Part shown: one piece after another, positions 16,554 through 27,508 of the stretch
Layout: every line of letters begins with the position of its first letter
Numbering within the stretch: the stretch's first letter is position 1
Assembly (NCBI GenBank): GCA_904419835.1
Contig: CAJFTA010000001.1
Location: 1 to 64,000, forward strand
Length of the DNA: 64,000 nucleotides
Direction of reading: 5' to 3'
Source of the DNA: an uncultured Pseudoflavonifractor sp.
GTDB taxonomy: Bacteria; Bacillota; Clostridia; Oscillospirales; Oscillospiraceae
The notes under the pieces: model-generated
What the model saw: the letters and a program-made list of their open reading frames with translations, nothing else
The model's database searches: none
What the model was told of the DNA's origin: nothing
Made by a program: the position numbers and the translations under genes

Positions 16554-17258
16554 ATGTCTTATTTGGTATTTGACATTGCGATTGCGGTAATTCTGATTCT
16601 CTTCGCCTGGCGGGGCGCGTCCAGGGGCTTTGTGCTCTCCCTGTGCGGCCTGCTGGCCGTGGTGGTGGCCTTTGTGGGGGCCAGCTTCCTGGCCAACCTG
16701 CTGGCGCCCAAGGTGGGCGCCGCCCTGGAGCCCAGGTTCGCCCAGGCAATTGAGGAGCGGCTGGAGGAGCAGTTCCAGCAGTCAGGCCCGGCGGAGGACG
16801 CCGCCGGCCTGGCAGAGGGGGAGGACTACCCCCTTCAGGACGTGCTGTCCGTGCTCAGGGACATGGGGCTCTATGAGGACCTGGTGAACACCATCGACCA
16901 GGCGGTCCAGGACGGTATGACCGCCGTGGCTGCCAATGCGGCGGCGGCCGTCGCCGCCGCCATCGCCCAGTCGGTGGCCTATACGGTGATTTTCACCGTG
17001 GCCTTTGCGCTGATTCTGATTGCGTGGAAGGTGTTCTCCCACGCGGTGGACCTGGTGGCAAAGCTGCCCGGCCTGAACTTCCTCAATAAGACCGGCGGCG
17101 CCGCCATGGGGCTCATCAAGGGCGTGCTCATCCTCTTCCTGGCGGCCTGGCTCATCCAGTATTCCGGCAAGCTCATCCCGGAGGAGACCGTCCAGCAGAC
17201 CCACCTGCTCAAGTTCTTCATGACCACCAATCCCATAACCCTGCTTCAGGGGCTGTAA
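16554..17258 (+). CDS. CvpA family membrane protein
   Basis: A 234-residue protein with four or more hydrophobic segments. The N-terminus FDIAIAVILILFAWRGASRGF carries the family G-x-x-R-G-F motif, and there are later segments at ~145-165 and ~185-210. The central part (~75-110) is hydrophilic and acidic, followed by an Ala-rich stretch. CvpA-type proteins are linked to toxin export, biofilm and envelope homeostasis, but the molecular role is unclear. ATG 16554 is preferred to 16542, because the GGAGG at 16544-16548 lies inside the longer form. Confidence 0.8.
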   Translation: MSYLVFDIAIAVILILFAWRGASRGFVLSLCGLLAVVVAFVGASFLANLLAPKVGAALEPRFAQAIEERLEEQFQQSGPAEDAAGLAEGEDYPLQDVLSVLRDMGLYEDLVNTIDQAVQDGMTAVAANAAAAVAAAIAQSVAYTVIFTVAFALILIAWKVFSHAVDLVAKLPGLNFLNKTGGAAMGLIKGVLILFLAAWLIQYSGKLIPEETVQQTHLLKFFMTTNPITLLQGL

Positions 17259-17299
17259 CGGAGCATCCCCGCCATTCCACACAAATGAAGGTGTTAACG

Positions 17300-17833
17300 A
17301 TGAATGTGCCTAATTTTCTCTCCCTGCTCCGGCTGGCTATGGTGCCGGTCTTTGCGGTGGTATTCTTCCAGCCCAGCCCCACGGCGCGCTACTGGGCGGC
17401 GGGAGTGTACGCCCTGGCCTTTGTCACCGACGTGGCCGACGGCTATATCGCCCGCCACTTCAACCAGATCACCCGCCTGGGGCGGATTCTGGACCCGCTG
17501 GCGGACAAGCTGATGACCTTCACGGTTATCGTGTGTATCACAGCGGCGGGCATCATCCCCGTCTGGGCGGTAATCATCTTCTTCTGCAAGGAGGCCGCCA
17601 TGGGCCTGGGCGCCCTGTCCATGCTCCATAAGATTGACGACGTCATCCCCTCCAACTGGCTGGGCAAGGTCTCCACGTTCGTGTTCTTTGTGGTGTGCGC
17701 CGCCCTGGTGCTCTTCCCCCAGATTCCCCGGAGCTGGGCCACCGGCATGATCTCCTTCGCCCTGGTTCTGACCATTCTGGCCTTCCTCTACTATCTGTGG
17801 CTGTATATGAGCGTGTTGGGCAAGAAGAAGTGA
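17300..17833 (+). CDS. pgsA: CDP-alcohol phosphatidyltransferase (phosphatidylglycerophosphate synthase type)
   Basis: A 177-residue integral membrane enzyme that joins CDP-diacylglycerol to glycerol-3-phosphate in phospholipid synthesis. The full CDP-alcohol transferase motif DxxDGxxARxxxxxxxxGxxxDxxxD is present in DVADGYIARHF and GRILDPLADK (residues ~45-72). Four to six membrane segments and the N-terminal PNFLSLLRL are typical of PgsA. ATG 17300 follows AAGGTG; the upstream ATG at 17285 has no site. Another CDP-alcohol acceptor is possible. Confidence 0.88.
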   Translation: MNVPNFLSLLRLAMVPVFAVVFFQPSPTARYWAAGVYALAFVTDVADGYIARHFNQITRLGRILDPLADKLMTFTVIVCITAAGIIPVWAVIIFFCKEAAMGLGALSMLHKIDDVIPSNWLGKVSTFVFFVVCAALVLFPQIPRSWATGMISFALVLTILAFLYYLWLYMSVLGKKK

Positions 17834-17983
17834 GACCATCCACAGAGGGCCGGAAAATAAAAAACCAAGTAAATTACCAGAAATTCATATCCAGTTCACA
17901 ATTTCGCACTAGAATTTTTTCTCCGGGGCACAGCAAAGCCCCAAGGGGAGGAGATCTCCCCCTTAAAGGAGCTGAACACGATA

Positions 17984-20518
<2,535 letters not shown>

Positions 20519-20527
20519 GCAGAATAA

Positions 20528-20563
20528 GAGCGCCCCGTCTCATGTTTGTGAGACGGGGCGCTC
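20528..20563. terminator. Bidirectional terminator between clpE and the ferredoxin gene
   Basis: A 15-bp perfect stem (GAGCGCCCCGTCTCA / TGAGACGGGGCGCTC) closes the converging genes. T-rich sequence follows on the plus side. Confidence 0.88.
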
Positions 20564-20583
20564 TCTGCGTTTTCTTGGCGTTC

Positions 20584-21294
20584 TTACTGCCGGACGGTGC
20601 GGAGAATCTCGCCCTCGGCGGAGATGACGGTGATGGTGAGGGGAATGTGCTTGCCGGAGTTGGCCACGGCCAGCTCGGCAGCCCGCTGGATGCCGCCGCA
20701 GCAGGGCACCTCCATCCGGGCGACCGTGACGCTGCGCACGTCGTTGCGGCGGAAAATCTCGGTGAGCTTGTCGGTGTAGTCGCCCTCGTCCAGCTTGGGG
20801 CAGCCCACCAGCACCACACGACCCCGGATAAAGTCCCGGTGGAAGGCACCGTAGGCGTAGGCAGTGCAGTCAGCGGCGATGAGCACGTCGGCGCCACTGA
20901 GCCAGGGGGACATGGGGTTGACCAGCTTGATCTGAACCGGCCACTGCCGCAGCTCGCTGGGAATCTCACCGGCGGCAGCGGGGCGCTCCTGACGGTGGAT
21001 AGCACGGCTCATGCTGCCCGGACAGCCGCAGGGCAGGGGGGCGGCGGCCTTCTCCTTGGCCGCCTTGGCGGCCATGACGGCGGCGTGGTCGTAGGCGGGA
21101 GCCTCCCGCTCCTCAAAGGTGATGGCTCCGGTGGGGCAGGCGGGGAGACAGTCCCCCAGGCCGTCGCAGTAGTCCTCGCGGAGCAGCTTGGCCTTGCCGT
21201 CCACCATGCCGATGGCCCCCTCATGGCAGGCCGCCGCGCAGGCGCCGCAGCCGTTGCACTTGTCCGCGTCAATCTTGATAATCTTCCGAATCAT
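20584..21294 (-). CDS. Two-[4Fe-4S] ferredoxin-domain protein with C-terminal cysteine-rich extension
   Basis: A 236-residue iron-sulfur protein. The N-terminal ~65 residues are a bacterial ferredoxin with CNGCGACAAAC and a second cluster motif CDGLGDCLPACP (the spacing of the first cysteine is altered). A linker with CGCPG follows. The rest (residues ~120-236) has conserved cysteines in ADCTAYAYG, VGCPKL and VPCCGG and looks like a domain of uncharacterised ferredoxin-like proteins. The ATG follows AAGGAGGG. It is transcribed divergently from a Crp/Fnr regulator, with a perfect palindrome between them, suggesting redox- or anaerobic-stress control. Confidence 0.83.
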   Translation of the reverse strand: MIRKIIKIDADKCNGCGACAAACHEGAIGMVDGKAKLLREDYCDGLGDCLPACPTGAITFEEREAPAYDHAAVMAAKAAKEKAAAPLPCGCPGSMSRAIHRQERPAAAGEIPSELRQWPVQIKLVNPMSPWLSGADVLIAADCTAYAYGAFHRDFIRGRVVLVGCPKLDEGDYTDKLTEIFRRNDVRSVTVARMEVPCCGGIQRAAELAVANSGKHIPLTITVISAEGEILRTVRQ

Positions 21295-21351
21295 AGGGAA
21301 AACCCTCCTTGTATTTGTAAGGAAAGCATACTATACTGGTATCAAATTTTC

Positions 21352-21367
21352 TGTTGCAGCTGCAACA
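21352..21367. promoter_or_regulatory. 16-bp perfect palindrome, candidate Crp/Fnr operator
   Basis: TGTTGCAGCTGCAACA is its own reverse complement and lies in the 87-base divergent region, 15 bases before the regulator start. Size, symmetry and position fit a dimeric Crp/Fnr-family binding site serving autoregulation and control of the ferredoxin gene. It differs from classical FNR (TTGAT-N4-ATCAA) and CRP half-sites. Confidence 0.7.
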
Positions 21368-21381
21368 CGGGAGGAAAAAAC

Positions 21382-22074
21382 ATGGGGAAATTTCTGCCGG
21401 TGCTTCTGAAGTCGCCCCTCTTCGCGGGCATCGGGGCGCAGGACATGGAGGCCATGCTGGACTGCCTGGGGGCGGCGGAGCGGCGCTTCAGCAGGGGGGA
21501 GGCGGTGCTCCGGGCCGGGGAGCCCGCCCGCCGGCTGGGCGTGGTGCTGTCCGGGCGGCTCCAGGTGTGCCGGGAGGACCGGGAGGGCCGCAGGGCGGTG
21601 CTCTCCTCGGTGGCGCCGGCGGGCATCTTCGGCGAGGCCCACGCCTGCGCCGGGACGGCGGCCCTGCCGGTGTCAGTGTGGGCGGTGGAGGACAGCGCCG
21701 TGCTGCTGCTGGATATCGCCCGGGTGGTGGGGGTCTGCCCCTCCTCCTGCGTCTTCCACGGCCGCCTTGTCACCAACCTTCTGTCCGTGCTGGCGGAGAA
21801 GAACATCCTCCTGTCCGCCAAGCTGGAACATGTGTCCCGGCGGACCATCCGGGAGAAGCTGCTCTCCTACCTCTCCGCCCAGGCGGCTCTGGCGGGGAGC
21901 GACGCCTTTTCCATCCCCTTTGACCGGCAGGCCCTGGCGGACTACCTCTGCGCGGACCGGAGCGCCCTGTCCCGGGAGCTGTCCGCCCTGCGGCGGGAGG
22001 GGATTCTGGAGGCGGAGAAAAACCGGTTCCGGCTGCTGCGGGGGAGAGAGCAAAAAATTTCTCCCGGGATGTGA
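21382..22074 (+). CDS. Crp/Fnr family transcriptional regulator
   Basis: A 230-residue regulator. Residues ~8-120 form a cyclic-nucleotide-binding-type beta-barrel (LSGRLQVCREDREGRRAVLS, APAGIFGEAHACAG), residues ~120-150 a long dimerisation helix, and the C-terminus a winged helix-turn-helix (FDRQALADYLCADRSALSRELSALRREGIL). Cysteines are present (CAG, CPSSC), but no classical four-cysteine FNR cluster is evident, so the effector is unclear. ATG 21382 follows GGGAGGAAAA. The linked ferredoxin gene is the obvious candidate target. Confidence 0.88.
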   Translation: MGKFLPVLLKSPLFAGIGAQDMEAMLDCLGAAERRFSRGEAVLRAGEPARRLGVVLSGRLQVCREDREGRRAVLSSVAPAGIFGEAHACAGTAALPVSVWAVEDSAVLLLDIARVVGVCPSSCVFHGRLVTNLLSVLAEKNILLSAKLEHVSRRTIREKLLSYLSAQAALAGSDAFSIPFDRQALADYLCADRSALSRELSALRREGILEAEKNRFRLLRGREQKISPGM

Positions 22075-22100
22075 AACCTTTTTCCCCGTCCGTCCGTATA
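22072..22100 (+). promoter_or_regulatory. Candidate ECF sigma-factor promoter (autoregulatory)
   Basis: TGAAAC (22072-22077) and CGTATA (22095-22100), spaced 17 bases, match the general ECF promoter form (AAC at -35, CGT at -10). It is placed 40 bases upstream of the sigma gene. The -35 element overlaps the TGA stop codon of the Crp/Fnr gene. A GAAACCGGTTTC palindrome follows just downstream. Confidence 0.6.
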
Positions 22101-22139
22101 TCAGGGTGAAACCGGTTTCAGGAAGAGAGGAGTGGCGGC

Positions 22140-22685
22140 ATGGAGGATGAAAAGCTGGTGCGCCGCCTGCAGAAGGGGAGCCGCACGGCGCTGGAGCAGG
22201 TGATCAACCGATATACCGCCTATGTCAGCACCATCGTCTGGCGCACCCTGGGCGCCGCCGCCACCCGGGAGGATACGGAGGAGGCGGTCTCCGACGTGTT
22301 TCTCAGCCTGTGGTCCCACGCCCACGAGCTGGACCCCAAGCAGGGCCTGCGGCCCTGGCTGGGGACGGTGGCCCGCAACCGGGCCACCGACTGCCTCCGC
22401 AGGGCAAAACCCACCGTGCCCCTGGCGGAGGACGACGGGCCGTCCCCGGCGGAGGGGCCGGAGGAGACCGCCGCCGCCAAAGACCAGGCGGAGCGGCTCT
22501 GGCAGGCGGTGGACGGCCTGGGGGAGCCGGACCGGACCCTCTTCCTCCGCCACTACTACTACGGCGAGAAACTCAGCGAGGCGGTACGGGGCCTGGGCCT
22601 GAGCCCGGGCGCGGCCCGGATCCGCCTCTCCCGGGGCAGGAAAAAGCTCCGGGAGATCCTGACGAAAGGAGGGGAAGCACTGTGA
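22140..22685 (+). CDS. ECF-type RNA polymerase sigma factor
   Basis: A 181-residue sigma-70-family extracytoplasmic-function factor. Region 2 is seen in EDTEEAVSDVFLSLWSHA and LRPWLGTVARNRATDCLRR. Region 4 is LGEPDRTLFLRHYYYGEKLSEAV with the helix-turn-helix LGLSPGAARIRLSRGRKKLRE. The stop overlaps the start of the DUF4179 protein (GTGA), so the two are translationally coupled, the normal arrangement of sigma and anti-sigma factor. Confidence 0.92.
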   Translation: MEDEKLVRRLQKGSRTALEQVINRYTAYVSTIVWRTLGAAATREDTEEAVSDVFLSLWSHAHELDPKQGLRPWLGTVARNRATDCLRRAKPTVPLAEDDGPSPAEGPEETAAAKDQAERLWQAVDGLGEPDRTLFLRHYYYGEKLSEAVRGLGLSPGAARIRLSRGRKKLREILTKGGEAL

Positions 22686-24106
22686 GCAGCATGGAAAGGC
22701 TTTGGAAGGACATGGAGCTGTCCGGCCCATGCCCGGAAATCAACCCCGCCCACATCCGGCGCAGGGTGAACGCCGCCCTCAATGCCGACCCCTCGGAGAG
22801 GAGCATCTATATGAGACAGAAAATCCGTATGGCCGCCGTGATGGCCGCCATCGCCCTCACCGGCACCGCCCTGGCGGTGGGCACCAACTGGGACGCGCTG
22901 ATGGAGCACCTGGGCCTCTTCGCCCCCTATGTCCAGACCGTGGACGGCGTGTCCGCCACCGACCAGGGGCTGAAGGTCAGCGTGGTGGCCGCCCTCAGCG
23001 ACGAGAGCGGCACCAGGGCGTATGTGGCGGTCACCGACCTGACCGGCGACCGCCTGGGGGAGAACCTGGTCTACAACGGCAGGCTTGGCAGCAGCTGCAT
23101 CAGCTACGACCAGTCCACCCGCACCGCCCTGCTGGAGATGCCCATGATGACCGAGCGGGACTTCAACGAGGACGGCAGCCTGACCCTGACCTTTGCCAGC
23201 TTCCAGCCCGGGTTCCGGGAGCTGACGGGCATCCCCTTCCCGGAGGCGGCCCTGAGCACCGCCGCCCGCAGCAGCCGCCTGTTCACCGACGGGGAGCTGA
23301 CAAAGAAGGTGGTAAACCATGGAACCGAGGCCCGGGCGCTGCTGCCGGACCAGAACCCGGTGAAGCTGGAGGGCACCGACCTTATCTGGATCTCCTCCTC
23401 CGGCTTTGATGAAAACGGCGTGTTCCACATCCTCTACGAGATGGCCGAGGGGGTCCAGTGCGTCACAGACCCCACCCCCTTTATGGACGTTGACGGCCAG
23501 GAGACAGGCAGCTACCGGATCAACCAGCTCTCCTACGAGGGCGGGCGCTATCTGGACGTCAGCTTCCCCGACAGCGACGTGTTCACCAGAGAGAGCGTGC
23601 CGCGCCTGAAGCCGGGGGACATGGGCATTGCGCTGTACACCGGGGAGAGTATTGAGGGCAGTTGGGAACTGACCTTCTTCCCCGAAAACCTGCCCCAGCG
23701 CTCCGCCGCCATGTCCGAGACCCTCAGCGGCATGTCCATGACGGGCGTGGACCTGACCGCCATCAGCCTCCGCCTGGAGCTGACCAGCAGGGGCGGCACC
23801 CCCGCCAACTATCCGGTGAGCGTCTACCTGGCCGACGGAACCCGGATTGACATTGAGGACTGGGGCCAGATTTCAGATCTGGATGAGAGAATGACCCGGA
23901 TTGTTAAGGATGGGAGGGTGTACTACGGAACTGTCGTGACACCGCCGGGGAAGGAGCGGCACTTTGCCGTCACCTGGTACCTGCCCGTGCCCATCGACCC
24001 GGAGCAGGTCACCGGCTTCTCCCTGGGCTACCGGATGTACGCCCTCCAGGACGGCGCCGCCGTCCCCACCGGCTGGCTCACCGCGCTGCCCGGTGAGGAA
24101 AAGTAA
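22682..24106 (+). CDS. DUF4179-type membrane protein, probable anti-sigma factor
   Basis: A 474-residue protein. Residues 1-45 are a short cytoplasmic segment (MERLWKDMELSGPCPEINPA), followed by a single membrane span at ~50-70 (IRMAAVMAAIALTGTALAV) and a large extracytoplasmic beta-rich domain. The layout matches DUF4179 proteins found next to ECF sigma factors. The start is GTG 22682 overlapping the sigma stop. By position it would bind the sigma factor through the N-terminal helices and sense envelope signals outside; this is inferred. It ends at a strong terminator. Confidence 0.78.
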   Translation: MSSMERLWKDMELSGPCPEINPAHIRRRVNAALNADPSERSIYMRQKIRMAAVMAAIALTGTALAVGTNWDALMEHLGLFAPYVQTVDGVSATDQGLKVSVVAALSDESGTRAYVAVTDLTGDRLGENLVYNGRLGSSCISYDQSTRTALLEMPMMTERDFNEDGSLTLTFASFQPGFRELTGIPFPEAALSTAARSSRLFTDGELTKKVVNHGTEARALLPDQNPVKLEGTDLIWISSSGFDENGVFHILYEMAEGVQCVTDPTPFMDVDGQETGSYRINQLSYEGGRYLDVSFPDSDVFTRESVPRLKPGDMGIALYTGESIEGSWELTFFPENLPQRSAAMSETLSGMSMTGVDLTAISLRLELTSRGGTPANYPVSVYLADGTRIDIEDWGQISDLDERMTRIVKDGRVYYGTVVTPPGKERHFAVTWYLPVPIDPEQVTGFSLGYRMYALQDGAAVPTGWLTALPGEEK

Positions 24107-24117
24107 CCCTTAACAGT

Positions 24118-24164
24118 AAGACCCTCTGCTCAGAACGTCTGTGTTCCGAGCAGAGGGTCTTTTT
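24118..24164. terminator. Bidirectional terminator between the anti-sigma gene and murC
   Basis: A 14-bp stem (AAGACCCTCTGCTC / GAGCAGAGGGTCTT) with a 16-base loop and a TTTTT run; it serves both converging genes. Confidence 0.9.
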
Positions 24165-24182
24165 CTGCCTTTTAGGGTGTTC

Positions 24183-25559
24183 TCAGTCCTGCCGGCCGGC
24201 CAGGGCCTCGCCCACGGTGTAGATATCCCCCGCGCCCACAGTGAGAATCAGGTCGCCGGGGCGGGCCAGCTCCGCCAGGGCTTCGGTCAGCTCGGGGAGG
24301 GTGGCGAAGTACCGGGAGCCGGGAATCCGGGCCGCCAGATCCCGGGAGGAGATGCCGATGGTGTTGTCCTCCCGGGCGGCGAAAATCTCGGCCAGCAGGG
24401 TCACGTCCGGCTCCTGAAGCACCTGGACGAAATCGTCGAACAGGGCCTTGGTGCGGGAGTAGGTGTGGGGCTGGAAGGCGCAGATAATCCGCTCGTAGCC
24501 CAGGCCGCTGACGGCGGAGAGAAGGGCCTTCAGCTCGCCGGGGTGGTGGGCGTAGTCGTCGTAGATCTCGGCGCCGTGGTAGCTGCCCTTGTGCTCAAAG
24601 CGGCGGGCGGCCCCCCGGAAGGCGGACAGGCCCTCCTCCACGGCCTTGGCGGGCATGCCCAGCACAATGGCGGACGCGGCAGCGGCCAGGGCATTCTTCA
24701 CGTTGTGCTCCCCGGGCACCCGGAGGGAGACATGGGCAAAGAGCTGGCCCTTCCAGATGATGTCAAAGGTGGGCAGGCCGCGGCTCCAGGTCAGGTTGGC
24801 GGCGTGTACGTCGCCCTCCTCCAGACCGAAGGTGACCATGGGCCGGGTCTCCCCCTCCAGGGTGTGCATGGTGTTCTCGTCGTCCCGGTTGGCCACAATG
24901 ACGCCGTCCTCGGGCACCAGGTCGGCAAAGGTGCGGAAGGACTTCTCCACGTCCTCCAGGTCCTTGAAGAAATCCAGGTGGTCGGCCTCAATATCCAGAA
25001 TCACCGCCACCGTGGGGAAGAAGGAGAGGAAGGAGTTGCAGTACTCGCAGCTCTCCAGGATGATGGTGTCCCCCCGGCCCACCCGGTGGCCCGCCCCCAG
25101 CAGGGGCAGCGTGCCGCCGATCATCACCGTGGGGTCGGCCTGGGCGGCCATGGCGATGTGGGTGCACATGGAGGTGGTGGTGGTCTTGCCGTGGGTGCCC
25201 GAGATGCACAGGGCGTTCTTGTACCCCCGCATGATGGTGCCCCAGGCCTGGGCCCGCTCAAAGACCGGGATGCCCCGGGCATGGGCGCCGGAGATCTCGG
25301 GGTTGTCGTCGTGGGCGGCGGCGGTGCGGATGACCAGCTTGGCGCCCTTCAGGTTCTCGGCCCGGTGGCCGATGGCAATGTCCATGCCCAGGGAGCGCAG
25401 ATGCTCCACTGTGGCGCTCTCGTGCATGTCGGAGCCGGTGATGACCATGCCCATGCCGTGGAGCACCTCGGCCAGCGGAGCCATGGACACGCCGCCGATG
25501 CCCACCAGGTGGGCGTGGCAGCCGGGGACAAAGTAATCTTGAATATTAAAATCAGGCAC
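24183..25559 (-). CDS. murC: UDP-N-acetylmuramate--L-alanine ligase
   Basis: A cytoplasmic Mur ligase of 458 residues that adds L-Ala to UDP-MurNAc in peptidoglycan synthesis, using ATP. The N-terminal UDP-binding motif is HAHLVGIGGVSMAPLAEVL, the ATP loop CISGTHGKTTTTSMCTHI, the metal/substrate segment ILESCEYCNSFLSFFP, and the C-terminal domain has DDYAHHPGELKALL. The GTG at 25559 lies 8 bases after GGGAG; a GTG at 25568 would add three residues. It is monocistronic and reads away from a repeat element shared with the MATE region. Confidence 0.96.
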   Translation of the reverse strand: MPDFNIQDYFVPGCHAHLVGIGGVSMAPLAEVLHGMGMVITGSDMHESATVEHLRSLGMDIAIGHRAENLKGAKLVIRTAAAHDDNPEISGAHARGIPVFERAQAWGTIMRGYKNALCISGTHGKTTTTSMCTHIAMAAQADPTVMIGGTLPLLGAGHRVGRGDTIILESCEYCNSFLSFFPTVAVILDIEADHLDFFKDLEDVEKSFRTFADLVPEDGVIVANRDDENTMHTLEGETRPMVTFGLEEGDVHAANLTWSRGLPTFDIIWKGQLFAHVSLRVPGEHNVKNALAAAASAIVLGMPAKAVEEGLSAFRGAARRFEHKGSYHGAEIYDDYAHHPGELKALLSAVSGLGYERIICAFQPHTYSRTKALFDDFVQVLQEPDVTLLAEIFAAREDNTIGISSRDLAARIPGSRYFATLPELTEALAELARPGDLILTVGAGDIYTVGEALAGRQD

Positions 25560-25607
25560 AGGGAGCACTCCCTTTTTCAGAATAATACTTGGCCTTGCTC
25601 AGAAAAT

Positions 25608-25778
25608 TTATTATAATGTCTGCTGGATAAACCGCAAATCGGTTTCTTCCCGCAGCGGCAGCCGCACAATTCCATAAAAACAGTGCAAAGGAGCCGCTTT
25701 GATGGAATTCGGCCATTGCTGCAATGCGTATTTCCGCCGGTGCATTGAGATGCACCGGCAGTACGCATTATTATAATA
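25608..25778. repeat. Intergenic palindromic repeat, copy 2 (MITE-like)
   Basis: A 171-bp element between the divergent murC and cca genes, homologous to 1506-1633. The ends are inversely related: TTATTATAATGTCTGCTG on the left and CAGTACGCATTATTATAAT on the right. Shared blocks include ATAAACCGCAAATCGGTTT and CGGCAGCCGCxCAATTxCATAAAAAC. This copy also has a hairpin GCCGGTGCAT/ATGCACCGGC near the right end that copy 1 lacks. The minus-strand translation of both copies is similar, but short and with different ends, so coding is unlikely. Confidence 0.75.
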
Positions 25779-25866
25779 TGAACCGGAGAAAATGGCAAGG
25801 ATAATTCCATATGCCACCATTATAGACGGGGAGAGCGAAAAACATACCGGAGAGAGGGCGAGAGGC

Positions 25867-27048
25867 GTGGAGATAAGAGAAATTCCCGGCGGCGTGGCGG
25901 CGCTGTGCGCCCGGCTGCGCTCGGCCGGCCGGGAGGCCTACCCGGTGGGAGGCTGCGTCCGGGACCTGCTGCTGGGGCGGACGCCCGGGGACTGGGACGT
26001 GACCACCTCCGCCCGGCCGGAGGAGGTCATGGCGCTGTTTGAGCGCACCGTGCCCACCGGCATCAAACACGGCACCGTAACCGTACTGACCGGGGCGGGA
26101 GGGGTGGAGGTCACCACCTTCCGCGCCGAGGGCGGCTATGCCGACGGACGGCACCCGGACGCGGTGACCTTCGGAGGCGACCTGGCGGGGGACCTGTCCC
26201 GCCGGGACTTCACCATCAACGCCATGGCCCTGGGGCCGGACGGAGCGGTTATCGACCCCTTCGGCGGCCGGGCGGATCTGAAGGCCGGGCTCATCCGCTG
26301 CGTGGGGGAGCCGGAGCGCCGCTTCGGGGAGGACGCCCTGCGGATGCTGCGGGCGGTGCGGTTCTCCGCCCAGCTGGACTTTGCCATTGAGGGGGCCACG
26401 GCGGAAGCACTGCGGAAGAGCGCCGGGCTGACCGCCCGCCTGTCCGCCGAGCGGGTGCGCGCCGAGCTGGAAAAGACCCTGCTCGCCCCCTGGCCGGAGC
26501 GGGGGGAGGGGCTGTTTGCCTGGGGGTTGCTGGCCGCCTTCGCGGGGCCGGAGGCCCGGCCCGGCCTGACCGCCCTCCATCGCGTCCCCGCCAGGCCCCT
26601 GGAGCGGTGGGCGGCCCTGTGCGCCCTGCTGCTGGACGGGGGGAGCATCCCCGGCGCGGAGGGGTTCCTCAAGGCCCTGCGGCTGGACGGCCGCACCGTC
26701 CGGGCCTGCGCCGCCGGTGCGGAGCTGTTCAAAGCCATGCCCCAGACCGCTGCCGGATGGCGCCGGGCCCTGGCGGAGCGGGGGGAGGACGCCTGCGCCG
26801 CCGCCGCTTCCATGGGGGACGCGCTGACCGGCGGCGCATATACCCAGGGCCTCCGGGACATGCTGGAAGAGGGCGGGTGCCGGAGCGTCCGGGCGCTGGC
26901 CCTCTCCGGCGGGGATCTGCTGGCCATGGGGTATCATGGCGCGGACATCGGCGCGGCCCAGCGCCGCCTGCTGGACCACGTGCTGGACCACCCGGAGGAC
27001 AACCGGCCGGAGCGGCTGAAGGAGCTGTTGAAGCGAAATGAAGGATAA
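25867..27048 (+). CDS. cca: CCA tRNA nucleotidyltransferase
   Basis: A 393-residue class II nucleotidyltransferase that adds or repairs the 3' CCA of tRNAs. Motif A is VGGCVRDLLLGRTPGDWDVTT with the catalytic DxD, followed by the family segments VTTFRAEGGYADGRHPD, DLSRRDFTINAMA, RCVGEPERRFGEDALRMLRAVRF and a C-terminal helical domain. GTG 25867, preceded by a purine-rich GGAGAGAGGGCGAGAGG, gives the usual N-terminus; a longer ATG start at 25792 would add 25 non-conserved residues. It overlaps the next gene by 11 bases. Confidence 0.92.
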   Translation: MEIREIPGGVAALCARLRSAGREAYPVGGCVRDLLLGRTPGDWDVTTSARPEEVMALFERTVPTGIKHGTVTVLTGAGGVEVTTFRAEGGYADGRHPDAVTFGGDLAGDLSRRDFTINAMALGPDGAVIDPFGGRADLKAGLIRCVGEPERRFGEDALRMLRAVRFSAQLDFAIEGATAEALRKSAGLTARLSAERVRAELEKTLLAPWPERGEGLFAWGLLAAFAGPEARPGLTALHRVPARPLERWAALCALLLDGGSIPGAEGFLKALRLDGRTVRACAAGAELFKAMPQTAAGWRRALAERGEDACAAAASMGDALTGGAYTQGLRDMLEEGGCRSVRALALSGGDLLAMGYHGADIGAAQRRLLDHVLDHPEDNRPERLKELLKRNEG

Positions 27049-27307
27049 AATCTACGCCTTTGACGCGGTCATCCAGAAGGTGCCCGACATGGACGGAGCC
27101 TATGTGGAATTCCCCTACGACGTGCGCGCCGAGTTTGGAAAGGGCCGGGTAAAGGTTCACGCCACCTTTGACGGCGCGGCGTACGACGGCAGTCTGGTGC
27201 GCATGGGCACGCCGGGGCATATCATCGGCCTGCGCCGGGACATCCGGGCTCTGATTGGAAAGGGGCCGGGCGACACGGTTCATGTGACCATCCGGGAGCG
27301 GGAATAG
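27038..27307 (+). CDS. DUF1905 domain protein
   Basis: An 89-residue soluble protein matching the DUF1905 pattern: VQxxPDMDGAYVEFPYDVRAEFG, then GRVKVHATFDGAAYDGSLVRMG, then a glycine-rich turn, and DIRALIGKGPGDTVHVTI at the end. The fold is a small beta-barrel of unknown biochemical role. The ATG lies within the end of cca (11-base overlap), so it is translationally coupled. Confidence 0.85.
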   Translation: MKDKIYAFDAVIQKVPDMDGAYVEFPYDVRAEFGKGRVKVHATFDGAAYDGSLVRMGTPGHIIGLRRDIRALIGKGPGDTVHVTIRERE

Positions 27308-27393
27308 AGGCGGAAGACGCCGCCGTTCCGGGCCGGGCGGCTGCCCCCACGCGCTCCCCCGCCCCGGCGCAGGCGGATTCTGTTCAACCGAGA

Positions 27394-27444
27394 TTTTTCG
27401 ACACGCTGACGGGACGGCCCAGACGGGGCCGTCCCGGTTCTTTT
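27394..27444 (+). terminator. Terminator after DUF1905, preceded by a recurring 16-bp motif
   Basis: Stem GGGACGGCCC / GGGCCGTCCC (27411-27435) followed by GGTTCTTTT. Just before it, TTTTTCGACACGCTGA (27394-27409) is identical to a 16-mer at 44916-44931. The stretch 27308-27393 contains nothing I recognise. Confidence 0.75.
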
Positions 27445-27508
27445 GCGTGGGACAGGCAAGCGGGGCGGCATTTTGTCATATGGATAACAGGACGAGGAGG
27501 TGGGCGCG

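Noticed and set aside
17834..17983. CtsR operator upstream of clpE
   Set aside because: I found no GGTCAAA direct repeats in the 150-base gap.
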